This document shows positions 32,919-44,892 of a stretch of 64,000 nucleotides of DNA, in pieces. A model generated the notes under the pieces. The model was not told the DNA's origin, searched no databases, and saw only the letters and a program-made list of their open reading frames with translations. How positions within the stretch are numbered: the stretch's first letter is position 1; each line of letters opens with the position of its first letter. Source of the stretch: Trileptium ribeirensis (Eukaryota; Nematoda; Enoplea; Enoplida; Thoracostomopsidae); the NCBI GenBank assembly GCA_030248225.1, contig JASANE010016261.1:45382-109381 (forward strand), read 5' to 3'. Both the position numbers and the translations under genes were made by a program.

Positions 32919-33262
32919 TTACTTATGAAAGGCAAGGAATTGTAAAGCGTAAGATGACTGACAGTAAACACATGACAATATTGTATACAGCTGAATTACT
33001 CTCGTGCAAAAATGTGTTTCTGATTCAAGCTCGTTTCAATAAATATAATGAGATTTACTCACCTAGGAACAAAAATAAATCTGTTCCGTTGTTTAATTCA
33101 TTGCAAAACTAAATTGTATTACAATGCTGTAAAATCTAGAATTTAAATTACCAAAATAATGATTTTACAATATAAACAATCTAATCATAGAAAAACAAGT
33201 TTCTTGCGTTAGCAATAGCCTCATTTTGAAACTGTAATTTTATTTTATTTCTAATGGATATA

Positions 33263-33586
33263 TTATATAGCTACAGATTTCATCCGCATCCATGCTGGAA
33301 GGCGATGGCGAAATCTATGCCCGGGAGCTGGATTCAGTTGTTTCGTTTTGCGTTCGCGGAACATTTGTGCCAATGACCACATTCCCTTGTCGAAAAATTT
33401 ATCGTTGAGTGCCGATCCTTGCCCCAGGCTTGAATCATGTTTCCACTGTTGTTGTTGGGAATAGTTACTGAGTTTTGATCGCGCTGCATCATTACTATTC
33501 ATATATTGTACAATAATTACTACAACGAAAATAGTAGTCAGTTTACTAACTTTAATAACCATTTTCAAATTTTTAGCTGTAAACAT
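33263..33586 (-). CDS. Possible single-exon secreted peptide precursor, 107 aa
   Basis: An ORF with its own ATG outside any repeat I can see. After a short start the sequence MVIKVSKLTTIFVVVIIVQY (residues 9-28) is a good signal peptide; the second Met may be the real start. The mature part has no Cys and is basic and Met/Trp-bearing (DKGMWSLAQMFRERKTKQ, then ...RHRLPAWMRMK), with dibasic sites, as in some neuropeptide or small secreted precursors. A TATA-like TTATAAGG lies ~45 bp upstream of the ATG and an AATAAA about 13 bp after the stop (33244-33249), a compact gene layout. I recognise no family. Chance is the main alternative. Confidence 0.4.
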   Translation of the reverse strand: MFTAKNLKMVIKVSKLTTIFVVVIIVQYMNSNDAARSKLSNYSQQQQWKHDSSLGQGSALNDKFFDKGMWSLAQMFRERKTKQLNPAPGHRFRHRLPAWMRMKSVAI

Positions 33587-33969
33587 TATAATAATAAGTG
33601 CTTATATCACAAAAGCTCTACCTTATAAGGGTGACGATTGTGTCAAATTTCAAGTAAGAAATTTAACCGATTTTTGTTCTGAGAAACGTGTCACAGCAAA
33701 TTTCCACTATTCAAGTGTCATGAGGAATCCTGCGGGGTACTATGTATACAAAACCACAAAAAAGCAATTGCCTATGAATTTTTTGTAACCAGTCATAGCT
33801 GATAGAATCTCCTACTACTAGCTCAGAAAACTAACTGGATAGTAATCAGCACAATTGAAAAATAAACTTTAATGTTACTCAAAACGTATATGCACGGTGA
33901 GACAAATGTTGAAAGCAGTGTAATATCAGAATCGCCGTTTCACGTACAGTTAGCATCAGGGGAGTAAAA
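33587..33969. other. Non-coding
   Basis: Apart from the possible promoter near 33634 on the minus strand, I see nothing. Confidence 0.35.
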
Positions 33970-34775
33970 AATTAATTCATGAAAAATTAGGTGCAATTAA
34001 TTGGCCTAAATAATTAATTGGTCCTGATTTATCAATTATATAATTAATGGGTCGGATACCAATTAATTGGAGTTAATTGGGTTATGCGTTTCAGCACAAA
34101 ACTGAGTGCTAAGAAATAGATATAGGTTAAACCACCAACACGTTCAGATCGATTCTTTGAATTTTTTACATGTTATACAATCATTGTATCTATTCTTTGC
34201 TTACTGTACATGTAATATTATGACCTGCGATACTTATATCAACATGATGTGAACGCAAATACGGAATTACAAGTGTACAAGAAATAAGAACACATTATAT
34301 CTCCTATTATATCATACAAGATGCCGCAGTGTAGCTCGTCGATGTATGCCTTCATTCTGATCCAAGGCTATTAGCCTAAAGCTTCTCAATAAGAAAATAA
34401 CTTCGAAAATTATATAGTGCCTGATATTTGTGTTTTATATTTAACGTATGTTGTAAGCCATTATATCAGTAAAAAGTGCAACAGCTAGAAATACTGCTAA
34501 CCACGCGTTTATGCGGTTAAGCTGCGATATTAGCGCCTGTATATTGTATATTTCTATTTTTTGTTTCATTATTACCTGCGATTAGGATCGACCCAAGATT
34601 GCGTAAAAACACGATTGTTCAACACGATTCACGTTTACATTTGATTTTTATGTTCGTTTTTATAACGTTTTAAATTTGAACGTAAAATTACATGCAGATG
34701 AAAATTGCAATTAATTGCAACAATTGATTGGTCAACAAATGATTAATTGGTGATCTGACAATTAATTGTTAACGC
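33970..34775. repeat. Segment bounded by AATTAATT clusters in inverted orientation
   Basis: AATTAATT/TAATTGG motifs cluster at 33970-34085 (at least six) and again at 34700-34770 (at least four), with loosely inverted arrangement. Between them is unremarkable DNA. This may be a degenerate TIR element or simply biased sequence. Confidence 0.4.
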
Positions 34776-36300
34776 CGCGTGGGTTGCATTGTTCTCATCA
34801 AGAAACAATTCATTTAAATCAACTATAACTTGCAGCACGTTGTTGCGTGGTATTGTGAACTTCATTTACAGGTCTCTTTATATCGCAACGTAATAATAGT
34901 GTTGCCTACGTGCATCAATTTTAATATCGATGTACAATTCCTACCTAAGAGTAAAAAATAACGATTCAAAGCTAATGTTAGTGTGAATAATATGCAGCAC
35001 TAGACGCACATTATTGAGGTGTCTTAGTGCCCACAAATTTAATTGTGACTAATAGATGTAATGTTCTTGGAAATTATGATCTGTTTCAGTGTTGCAAATA
35101 AAATACTTTTTGACAATGTAGCCAGAGCTTTAGGATCAAAAGAAAAATTTAACACCGTCGTTATCACTTTTGTAACCAGACTATATGTAAATTTAAACTA
35201 AAACGCCACTACAGAGGGCAATGGTCAAGTGATAACTTGTCTGAGGGCATAAAATTCTAGGCTGACTGCTTATACGGCAAAATTATTCGTCGGGTTGTCG
35301 TTAACTGTCGGCCGGCCGACAACCAACGGCCGCACTAATCGTCGACTGACGGCTAAATCGGCCATTACCCAAAACTGATGAAGTCTAAATCATACTCTTT
35401 GTCAGATAGCAGACGTCGATATGTAATCATACAATAGCTTATCACAAGAAAATTTATAATGCTCTAGTTCACAGCATCAGATGCATATTACTTGTGTCGT
35501 GTGCTATTTGTAGCATCGGTTCTAAGTCATTTATAGGAAATCAACGGGAGGACGATCAATAACAATTGCCTGTAAATAATATAGTTTCAACATGATGCAA
35601 TTTGCCACATCTCTAAATCACATAATTCAGATGAAATACCCATAAAATATGAATATGCTAAGCGCCTCGGTCGGCTAATTCCAAATTAAGTTTAAAATTG
35701 GGCTTTCTTAGATTATCTGAGAAAAACCAAGGGAAAAATGAACTTCAAACCCTGAAGCCTAGCTAAATTAGTGAAGCTCGCTTGCGAGCCAGAATTCGAG
35801 TGGTGAGAACAATCCCCCGAAGTCTCTTGTAGAAAGCACACACAAACAAAGCCTACCCACAGTACGCAGCTGCAGCATTATATAAACCGTGTGTGATGAG
35901 TCATAGTTACGCACGCCTCTTTTGACAGCCAACGTACGCAATGCACAAAACATCACACAACGAGTGCAAAAATAATCAAGTAACAATTTAATTCAATAAA
36001 GCCCTAAATTGACCGTAAAAAGAGCGTTAAAGAATTCAAACCGACACTTAAGAAAAATCTCATTTTCCATGCAAAGTGTGAAGCAGAAGTGTGAAAAATA
36101 TTTGCCACACAATATTTTTGACACTCGCAATCTGCTTGCTGGCCCAGAAAACCTTATCAAAAAACACACATTTAGGTATATTTCCCACGACTTTTCACCA
36201 AATATGAAATTTGGCGCCAACTATAAGCTTATAGACTCCAGATTGGCAAGTAATTGAAAAACTTGTTATATATTATTAGAAAGCCCTGGTAAAGCTACAT
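34776..36300. other. Non-coding
   Basis: No supported gene. A short perfect palindrome GTCGGCCGGCCGAC lies near 35310. Confidence 0.4.
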
Positions 36301-36515
36301 GAAATAGGTCTATTAGTTTGCGGATACCTTATTCACTTATTGAGAAAAGTCGCAAAAACTGGAGGGGTGCCCGAAAAACGGGCCAAAATGACGTCATGTT
36401 GCCCCATAACTTTTCCCATGTGAAAAAATTCAAAAATCGGGCTCCGTCACTACACCTAAATCTGCGGTTCGAATGAGCTACGTTGCATCAAAATCTGCCC
36501 AACCGTTATCGAGAT

Positions 36516-36562
36516 CCAGGTGCGACAGACACACAGACACACACAGACAGGACCTCCTCAAC
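36516..36562 (+). repeat. ACACAG/CA microsatellite
   Basis: GACAGACACACAGACACACACAGACAGG, at the end of a longer GC-richer patch (36360-36600) that has the look of a dispersed repeat. Confidence 0.7.
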
Positions 36563-36668
36563 CACCACTCCAAAGCCAAAATTGAAAATTCTCGTTCCCC
36601 TCGCTCGATTCTCGAATTCAATAATTATATATAATCATATATAACAAGACATAATTCATAAACAAGTT

Positions 36669-36737
36669 ATGAAAATTTGTCTGGATCATTGGCGTCGTAC
36701 CTTGGACAAATTCAAGGAACAAAAATCACAATTAGAA
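36669..36737 (+). CDS. Possible small first exon, unrecognised
   Basis: An ATG opens 23 codons (MKICLDHWRRTLDKFKEQKS...) that end exactly at a consensus donor GTAAGT at 36738. The peptide is amphipathic and charged, unlike the surrounding AT-rich DNA. No partner exon was identified, so this remains weak. Confidence 0.2.
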
Positions 36738-36739
36738 GT

Positions 36740-37330
36740 AAGTTTTGCTACAAAATAGTAAATTTTGCTACAAAATATAATAAAAATTTTTTTATTATAA
36801 TAAGTTATCGTTCTTTTCTATAAAGCTGTGGATTTGCTGCAAAAATTGATCATTTTATCGTATTTAGTGCACTAAATACCCAACAGCAGGTAAGAATATA
36901 TGACAGCTTTCAGTTTTATGAAAGTTGGACGCTTGTATTAGATAAAATGCACATGTCGAAAAGTCCATTGATGAAATGAAAGCAATAACTAAATCCTTAT
37001 TTATCATATGCTATAGTTACGATCCTAAAAATATTTTTAAATTTTGTGATATATAGTCACTTTAATCCATATCATACATGGGTACCTCCTTAAAATTGTT
37101 CGATTATAATAAATTTGGCGAAATCATGAATTAATATTTTATAAAGATATGCACTAGAACAATCACTATAAAATTAATATATAGTTAAGCTTAAATTTCA
37201 ATTTTACTTCAAATTCATAGATATTTTGGTCATATGTTATTAATATTTCAATATTCAGAGAAACGCTTGATGACGTTATATGTACGCTTGCACAAATACT
37301 CTTTTCAATATTAACAAGCTATCTCATAAT
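36740..37330. other. AT-rich non-coding
   Basis: Nothing supported. Confidence 0.4.
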
Positions 37331-37801
37331 CATACATGCCGGTAGGGGGGGTAGGGGGGTAACCCCCCCTCAGGTCCGGACCCCCTCACCTGAGGCCGAA
37401 AAGTCCAGGGGGGTTAGCCTCCCCTGGGGGTGCGCGGCACCCCCCCCCTCCCCGGGGTGCGCAGCACAAAACTTGCGCAAATTCGAGCGTTCTGGGACCG
37501 AATCAGCACCATTTTAGACAGAGATAGATTAAAATAACTGAAAGAATTACTGTAGATCAACAACTACGGTGAAAAAACGTGCGCAATGTGCGCCTTCGCG
37601 TTTCTTGCGGTGCATGTAGACCAACTGAACACGTAGGTGAAAATATACATCCGACGATCAAAAAAAAGGTCCTCACGAGACCGACCACCCTAGACAAATT
37701 CGGCCGGCCAGGGGGGGTTACCCCCCTGAGATGGCCTCGACCCACGCCCCCCCGTGGGGGCCTCTACCCCCCCCTGGCATGACCGACCGTCGGCATGTAT
37801 G
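37331..37801. mobile_element. GC-rich TIR element with G/C-run arms
   Basis: It begins CATACATGCCGGTAGGGGGG and ends in the reverse complement-like CGGCATGTATG; inside, runs of 6-8 G or C (GGGGGGGTAGGGGGGTAACC on the left, GGGGGGGTTACCCCCC and CCTCTACCCCCCCCTGGCAT on the right) pair with each other. The ~470-bp element is sharply GC-richer than the flanks. There is no ORF with support. The G-runs could form G-quadruplexes. Confidence 0.7.
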
Positions 37802-37929
37802 CTATGCATAAGTCAACAAACTTGGTTGAATAAATAGTTATGTATAAACTTTTTAGAAAGAGTATGATTGTTGTTTAATATAAGAAATAAACAGCGGCAG
37901 ATTTAATGTAACTGGTTTATGCCTTTGGC

Positions 37930-38930
37930 AAAACAGCAGGGACGCAGCAGCTATAAATGCACGTGGTCAAGACTCTATTGTAAAACAACATTGACACAGC
38001 AGCTATTGAATGCACGTGGTCAAATGTTAATACAACAGGGACACAGCAGCTATTAAATGCACGTGGTCGAGACTCTATGGTAAAACAACAGGAACGTACC
38101 GGCTATAGAATGCACGTGGTCAAGGAATGCCAGATATTGAATGCATGTGGTCAAAGCTCTATGGTAAAACAACAGGGTACGCAGCGGCTATTGAATGCAC
38201 GTGGTCAACGCTCTATGGTAAGATAGCAGGGACACAGCAGCTATTGAATGCACGTGTTCAAGGCTCTATGGTAAAACAACATTGACACAGCAGCTATTGA
38301 ATGCACGTGGTCAAATGTTAATACAACAGGGACACAGCAGCTATTAAATGCACGTGGTCGAGACTCTATGGTAAAACAACAGGAACGTACCGGCTATAGA
38401 ATGCACGTGGTCAAGGAATGCCAGATATTGAGTGCACGTGGTCAAGGCTCTATCGTAAAACAACAGGGACGCAGTGGCTATTGCACGCACGTGGTCAACG
38501 CTCTATGGTAAAACAGCAGGGACGCAGCAGCTATAAATGCACGTGGTCAAGACTCTATGGTAAAACATCAGGGACGCGGCGGCTATAGAATGTACGTGAT
38601 CAAGGCTGTATAGTAAAACAACATTGACGCAGCGGCTATTGAATGCACGTGGTCAAGGCTCTATGGTAAAACAATAGGGACGCAGCGGCTATAGAATGCA
38701 CGTGGTCAAGGCTCTATGGTAAAACTACAGGGACGCAGCGGCTATTGAATGCATGTGGACAAGACTCTATGGTAAAACAACAGAGACGCAGCAGCTATTG
38801 AATGCACGTGGTCGAGGCTCTATAGTAAATAGCAGGGACGCAGCAGCTATTATATGCATGGTGAAGGCTCTATGGTGAACAAGGGCGCAGTAGCTATTGA
38901 AATGACGTAGTCAATGTTCTATGGTAAATT
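37930..38930 (+). repeat. Minisatellite with CACGTG in most units, higher-order structure
   Basis: About 20 units of ~45-60 bp with the consensus CTCTATGGTAAAACAACAGG, then GACGCAGCAGCTATTGAATG and CACGTGGTCAAG. I count about 15 exact CACGTG cores, with CATGTG or TACGTG in a few. A block of several units (from ACATTGACACAG through TTAATACAACAGG to GGAATGCCAGATATTGA) occurs twice, ~291 bp apart (37987 and 38278), showing duplication of a multi-unit segment. Units at the right end decay. Confidence 0.95.
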
Positions 38931-41273
38931 CGTTGCACACTATTAGTTATCCTAACTCGTTTTTGTAGCGTTTTATATGAATAGCCACTAAAAGTAGTAT
39001 TTCTGAGTTCCAACTTACGTCCGTAAATGAATTTACCTTTAAAGTCACTATTTAACATTTGTTAGCAAAAATGCTATTAGGCTAGAACAACTATGTTTCA
39101 TTAAAAGTTGCTCTTAGTGTTACCAACAGGTTGTTTTACAGCATTTAGGCTTGTAAACCTTATATAAGCAAGGTTCCATTAATCAGTGAAATGATTTGTC
39201 ATTAAGCTGCAGAAAACAGAATAAGGTCATATCGGAACTCAAACAAAACAATGTGTTGTTTAACATAAATCATTGAACTACTTAGGCAATGAAACATTGT
39301 TTAATAATGCTCAATTTGCATTGTATTTTGTTTTATTTCTCGTCTTAAGATGTCTTATTGAGAAATGGCAGACGTTGAGTTGCTTTAGCTGTGCTAATTT
39401 TTGCGTCCGGCATCGTGGGTCAGCCGGCGCTTTTGAAGGGCAATTCGACAGAGCCCGAGACGACATATTGGATTCATACTGGTTACATTTTTGATATAAA
39501 TATCAAGTTCAGTATCAGTATATGGCAAGTCATGTTACATCATTAACGTAGATGGCACTGCATGTTGTGCGGATCCAAACAAAATTTGAAGACAGTGTCA
39601 CTGCTGGACGCTTGTGTCACATACGAACAGCAACTGAAGGAATGTACAGTTTTGGCTGCATTGCGTTCAATAAGTTCGATCGTCGTTTTCTGAAACCGCA
39701 CAACAATTTGAAATATTTAGAGGTTTATATCGCCTTAAACAAACGGGCGTACAGAGATCTCTGTTGGCCAATTCTAGTCAAATATTCATTTCCCAAAAAA
39801 GTTGTTAAGTGATTTGCTGCACACTTTAGACAAATAATTCGGGCCAGAGTAAATTTCTTGATGGAGGAACTGAGAAAATGGTTATAGCGAAGCGGTGCAA
39901 GAACAATGCGCTTATACGACGCCCGCTATGCTGTGGTTAACTTGTAGTATAAGAATGTATTCTATACTATGCATATTTAATGATATATTCATCAGTCTGC
40001 ATTATGCTGGAGCTACTGCAATATGTGCCCAAAGATATGGTTAAAATTGAAAATCTTATTTTATTTGGAGTGTCGAATCTGAATGGCTTTGACTATTCCC
40101 GCACTATCAAAATGATTTAAATTTGTTATACGAGTGGCATTACAGTAAAATTGATCATTTATGAGCGACATGACATGTACTAGCCATAATTTATAACTAA
40201 CCATAAGGGCCAAACTCGTTCGGAGTCGGCGGAATTAAAACAAACTCTCCCTTAGCAATTGCATTAAAATTGTGTCTTCATACATCGAACTGTCAAAGCC
40301 GATTGGACTTGATGCTCAGAATCTAAACGACTTTTAAATTTAGCAAAATTTGTGGGCACAACTTCCAGTAGTTCCAGCAAAAAATGAACTGTGATTTAGC
40401 TGTTATCTTATTCTTAAAACTTAATTTGAAAATTTTACATAGCTTAATGACGCAGCATAAACCAACGCTAGCCGCACACGGTAGGTAGGTCGCCATTTCG
40501 ATAGGCGATTCAACACTAACGTTCGATACTGAAACTGAACTTTTAAAAATTAGGCTGAGTTAATCTTCCTAAAATCAACTGTACGGGGGCTATAAATTAG
40601 CTGTACATGCCTACGCTGGCTAGCAGTATGATGTACAGCCACTGAAAAGTCAAAAACAGTGTCACATCTTGAGGAATATGACATAAATATATAATTTTTT
40701 AAATTATTAAAGTAAGATGGTACACTTGACTATATACCCACGAACACGTGTAAAATTATAACTAATTTGCTGTCTAGAGATATAAATTGAATGTCTATTA
40801 GTTTATGCGAGCGCCTTATAATTTTCATAGGGAGCGGTTATATCGATATATTCAAGGTAAATAAAGACATTTGTGTGCGAATCGGAAATACTGGAGATAA
40901 TTGGTAAAAGAAAATGTACATTTTCAGCAAATAGTGACGAAAATACTTATCAGGAGGAACAACGAATCAACTTAAGTTTGTCATTTTATTAAACTGATTC
41001 TTTTCGTTATACAAACAAGATATAATACGGCTTAAACAAATTCTAAAATATACATTGGTTATAAAGACTGAAGCGGTGTAACCACTGTTATCACTGTACC
41101 TGTGAACTTACTGAATGCACTTAGCCATAGATAAATTAGTGTATCACAGTACAATATAAAATATTTCTTCAAACATCAATCTATTTGGTGAGAAAACTGC
41201 CAATTTAGTGTTTGTCATCTAGGCAATGCCTGGACCAAGTGACTATCTTTTAATAGATGTCGAACGTACCATA
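38931..41273. other. No supported gene
   Basis: An 86-codon ATG frame at 39552-39812 (starting MALHVVRIQTKFEDSV) is mildly protein-like but matches nothing I know and has no clear splice or promoter context. The remainder is AT-rich. Confidence 0.35.
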
Positions 41274-41850
41274 CGCATTATTTACGATAAGATGCGTGCG
41301 CCAGGACCAAATTATGTCACACGTCCATCTCAACGAGTTCGGGTAAACTATAGCTTAGCTGGACTACTACGGTACATTTTGATAGCTTAGCTAGTCTTAA
41401 TGTGACAAACTGAGAGTTTAGCTGGCTTTGCGTGACAAACGGACAGTCCGACTGAACTATTAATTGAGAAATTTTATTTAGTATTGTGCTTAGTGTAACA
41501 GCATTTTGTTCTATAACATTTTCACACTAATTTTAAGTTATATATTTGTTTTTAATATATACAATTAACATTTTAAGCAGTATGCAGCCTTTGAGGCATT
41601 ATTTGCATACGTATGGTAAAACGTAATGTTCGCGAACTAAATAGTTTCTGGCTTACGTTATAGGGTTGAGCTGAACGTCTCGTGACAAAAGCACCGTCCA
41701 GCTCGACAGTCGATGATAAACGCATAGCATAGCTAGGCTACTCAAAATTTTAATAGTCGAGCTGAACTATCTGTATGACTTATTAGCTAGCCCATTTGAA
41801 CGCGAGACATAATTAGGACCATGTTTACGCATCTTATTGTAAAAGATGCA
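41274..41850. mobile_element. MITE family A, copy 2
   Basis: It starts GCATTATTTACGATAAGATG and ends CATCTTATTGTAAAAGATGCA, with the same internal order as copies 1 and 3 (GCTTAGCTGGACTACTA, TATATATTTGTTTT, AACGTAATGTTCGCG). It is more diverged, especially at the left terminus; TTA follows the right end only. Confidence 0.8.
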
Positions 41851-41853
41851 TTA

Positions 41854-42442
41854 GTTTGATAAACTGTTGTATTTGTACAGCAATATACACGTATTGTACT
41901 CTTAAGCTTTTCATTTCACCGAAAGTTCACAGCGCCGAATGCCACTGTGGAATTTACAACTAGTGTCGCACCGCAGGTCTGTCGGCGTATTTGAAGTACG
42001 ATTTGGTAACAACGTCCGAGAATAAACATTAGACCATGATACGTTTACCTTTGCTAATGTTGTTCTGGTAGTGTTTTAAGATTGTCTTGCTTTTATGGTT
42101 CAAGCTATAATACACAGTCAGACCAACCCCGAAAACAAAGTCACAACCTGAAGGCTGTGAAAAACATCTATAGCTATACTGTTCGCTAATTTTAAAGTGC
42201 ATACAAAAGATAGAACAATCGGGAATAACAATTTTGCATGAAAACTACGATAAACCATTTGTATGGTGACAGCTTAATATTATATAGGCGTACGGTCCTG
42301 CCACGCCTGTACATCGACAACTAATGTTTTAGCTAAATCAGGTCAGATCAATCACTGCAGCTTTTGAACGCATTTGTTTTCTAATGATTTGTTTGCGGCG
42401 TCTTTACAATGAATACATCATGCTCACTTGACTGAGTATGAA
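41854..42442. other. Non-coding
   Basis: Nothing supported. Confidence 0.4.
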
Positions 42443-42627
42443 TGCTGATGACATTGTGATGCAACATGTAATGATGTAATCTGATGCAATCACCTACCAT
42501 AAGCATAACCATACCTACCAATTAGTTACATAATTATGCTAATAAGTTCTATGTATATAAATTGTAAATTTTTGCAATAAAATATGGTGTTTCATTTGAT
42601 TTCTTGCAACGCAACCTAGTGCTATAT
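42443..42627 (+). repeat. 5' LTR of a decayed gypsy element
   Basis: It starts TGCTGATGACATT and ends CGCAACCTAGTGCTATAT. It includes a TATA-like GTATATAAATTG and AATAAAATATGG, in the same order as the copy at 44726-44892; the two differ at many positions, indicating age. Confidence 0.8.
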
Positions 42628-42629
42628 AG

Positions 42630-44616
42630 CTGCTGTTCGAACGTCTCGACGATTATGGCATCACGATAAACGTGGACAAGTGTCAGTTCGGGGTGTCGGA
42701 CCTCGATTTCCTTGGTAATCACGTCCGCTCAAAGGTATCCATCCACTGCAGTCGAAGGTGTAGTCAATCATCGATTTTCCGCGACCCGACTCCCGCAAGA
42801 AGCTGCAGGAATTTCTGGATTGTTAAATCTCTACTATCGCATTATTCCCCGGTGCGTGGAGGTTACGATGCCACTGACAACGTTGCTTTGCGATTTGAAG
42901 GCGAAAAATAATTAAAGTGAACTTATACGGCAGCTGCGGTTCTCGTAGCTTTCAAACATGCTTTGTTTAACTCCGCGTTGCTACTACACCCGCTACCGGA
43001 AGTTTCACTTAAACATAGTTGTGGACGCTTCAAACAATTACTATTGGAGCCGTGCTTCAACAATATAACAGCGGTGAATAGGAACCACTGACATTCTTCT
43101 CAAAGAAATCCACCCGCTGGCACCCGGTACAGCAAGTTTGGCTGAGAGCTACTTGCCATCTGCTCTGCGATTCAACATTTCAGACACGTTGTCGAAGGAC
43201 AACATTTCTTTGTTCTTACCGATCGCAAGCCACTTGCCTTTGTCCTACAAAGCCGTTCTGAGCGGCAATAGAACAGAGAAATCCAGCATTTCTCCTTCGT
43301 CGCTGAAGTCACCGACGACATCCGGCACATCAGCGGGCCCGAGAAGCTGATGCTGTGTCGCGGACTGACGGGTCAACAAAGACCATCGACTACTCAACTC
43401 TGGCCGACGTTCAAGGTAGCAACGGTTTCGGATATTAAGCTGTGCGGAATGACTCCTCCATTCAACTGAAGTGAGTCCCCGTTCCGACGGCTAATCGTCC
43501 ATCCTCTGCGGCGTTTCAAGCGGCGTCGGACGAGCGTTTCTTACCGAGCAGTGCCGCCGAGCGGCTGTTCGATTCACTTTATTCCCTATCTCATCCCGGT
43601 GTTCGCTCAACTCAACGATTTGTCGTGCAGCGTTTCGTTTGACCGAGCGTCAATAAACACGTTCGACGATATACCAAGAGGTTTTTAGCGTGCCAACGAT
43701 CAAAAGCACAACGGCACATGATCTCCCACCCCGCGCAATTTCCCATCCCCGATCGCCGATTCGAACACATTCACGTCGACATCCCTGGCCCTTCGTCTTC
43801 GTCCAATGGCAGTTCTACCTCTTGACTACCATCGATCGATTTACCAGGTGGCCGAAGCCATTCCGATCGCGAGCATTACCGCTGAAACAGTCGCCCAGAC
43901 CGTTCTCTTCCGGTAGGATATCTCGTTTCGGTGTGCCGACGTTCATCACCACCGACCGTGGCCGCCAATTGGAATTAACCCTTTTCACATAGCTGACGAA
44001 ACTTCTCAGAGTGAGTCGCTTTAGAACAACGGCTTATCATCCAACAGCTAACGGGATGGTCAAGTAATTTCATGGCCAACTCAAAGCACGGATAATGGCC
44101 CAACCTAATGACCACCGGTGGACCGAAGTGCTACCGCTTTCATTCCTTGGGATTCGATAGTCTGGCAAAGAGGACATCGCCGCGTCGACGTTCGAGATGA
44201 TCTTCCGAACAACAGCCCGTTTGTCTGGTTACATCGTTGTGTCAAGTCAACAAACCATCATACCGGATTCGGCATCGTTCCTCGGCCGTCTACGATCAAC
44301 AATGGAACAACTCCGACCAAAGATAACCCGATGGGTTGAGGTATCACCTTTCATTCCCCGCGCAGTGCAACAGTTCGATTACGTTTTCGTCCATGCCGAT
44401 TCGGTTCGACGCCCGCTCCAAACCCCATTCCGCATCGTGCGTCGAACGGACAAGCACTTTACGATCGATATCTCACGGAAACGAGACACGCTGTCAATCG
44501 ATCACCTCAAACCCGGTTTCATCGACTACGATCAATCAAAGATCAATCTGCCAACCGGTGTGACGATGGCACCGACAATGGCGTCGATTTCGACAGCGAC
44601 AACGACAAATGTTTGA
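42630..44616 (+). pseudogene. Broken pol: RT C-terminus, RNase H, integrase
   Basis: Homology runs through all three plus frames with many frameshifts and stops. RT tail: VDKCQFGVSDLDFLGNHV (42670-42725), then LNLYYRIIPRCV (42820-42860). RNase H: weak PL.FFSKK near 43095. Integrase: LSHPGVRSTQRFV (43590-43630), CQRSK zinc-domain tail (43690), FEHIHVDIPGPSSSSNG (43760-43815), TTIDRFTRWP (43830), SRFGVPTFITTDRGRQ (43920-43970) and the TAYHP-x-ANGMV region (44035). The end (RIVRRTDKHFTIDI, then DTLSIDHLKPGFID, 44430-44530) is the C-terminal domain. The enzymes cannot be functional. Confidence 0.85.
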
Positions 44617-44725
44617 AAAACGCGTGCGGGACGTTTCGTTCGATTTCCATACCAGCTCAGGTCTTTCGACTACAGTGGGAGTACTGTGGCTTCCTCAAAA
44701 TCAACACATCATGACTGATCATAAA

Positions 44726-44892
44726 TGCTGACATTCTGACGCTACATTTCATGATGCAATCTGATCCAATCAATTACGCTCCGGCTATTTGTTATATAAT
44801 TATGCAAATAAGTTCTGTGCGTATAAGTTGTACATTTTTGCAATAAAATATGGAGTTCATTTGGCTTCTTGCAACGCAACCTAGTGCTATAT
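44726..44892 (+). repeat. 3' LTR of the decayed gypsy element
   Basis: It matches 42443-42627 from TGCTGACATT to CCTAGTGCTATAT, with AATAAAATATGG conserved. Confidence 0.8.

Larger units (their letters stand above)
42443..44892 (+). mobile_element. Decayed, internally deleted Ty3/gypsy element
   Basis: Two matching ~170-185-bp LTRs flank 2.1 kb of broken pol. RT sequence starts within a few bases of the 5' LTR; primer-binding site, gag, protease and the first half of RT are absent. It is unrelated in detail to the 18.4-29.7 kb element (different pol sequence, GC-richer coding, short LTRs), so it is a separate lineage. Confidence 0.85.

Noticed and set aside
37930..38930. CRISPR-like array
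   Set aside because: Units are contiguous diverged minisatellite repeats without unique spacers, and the genome is eukaryotic.
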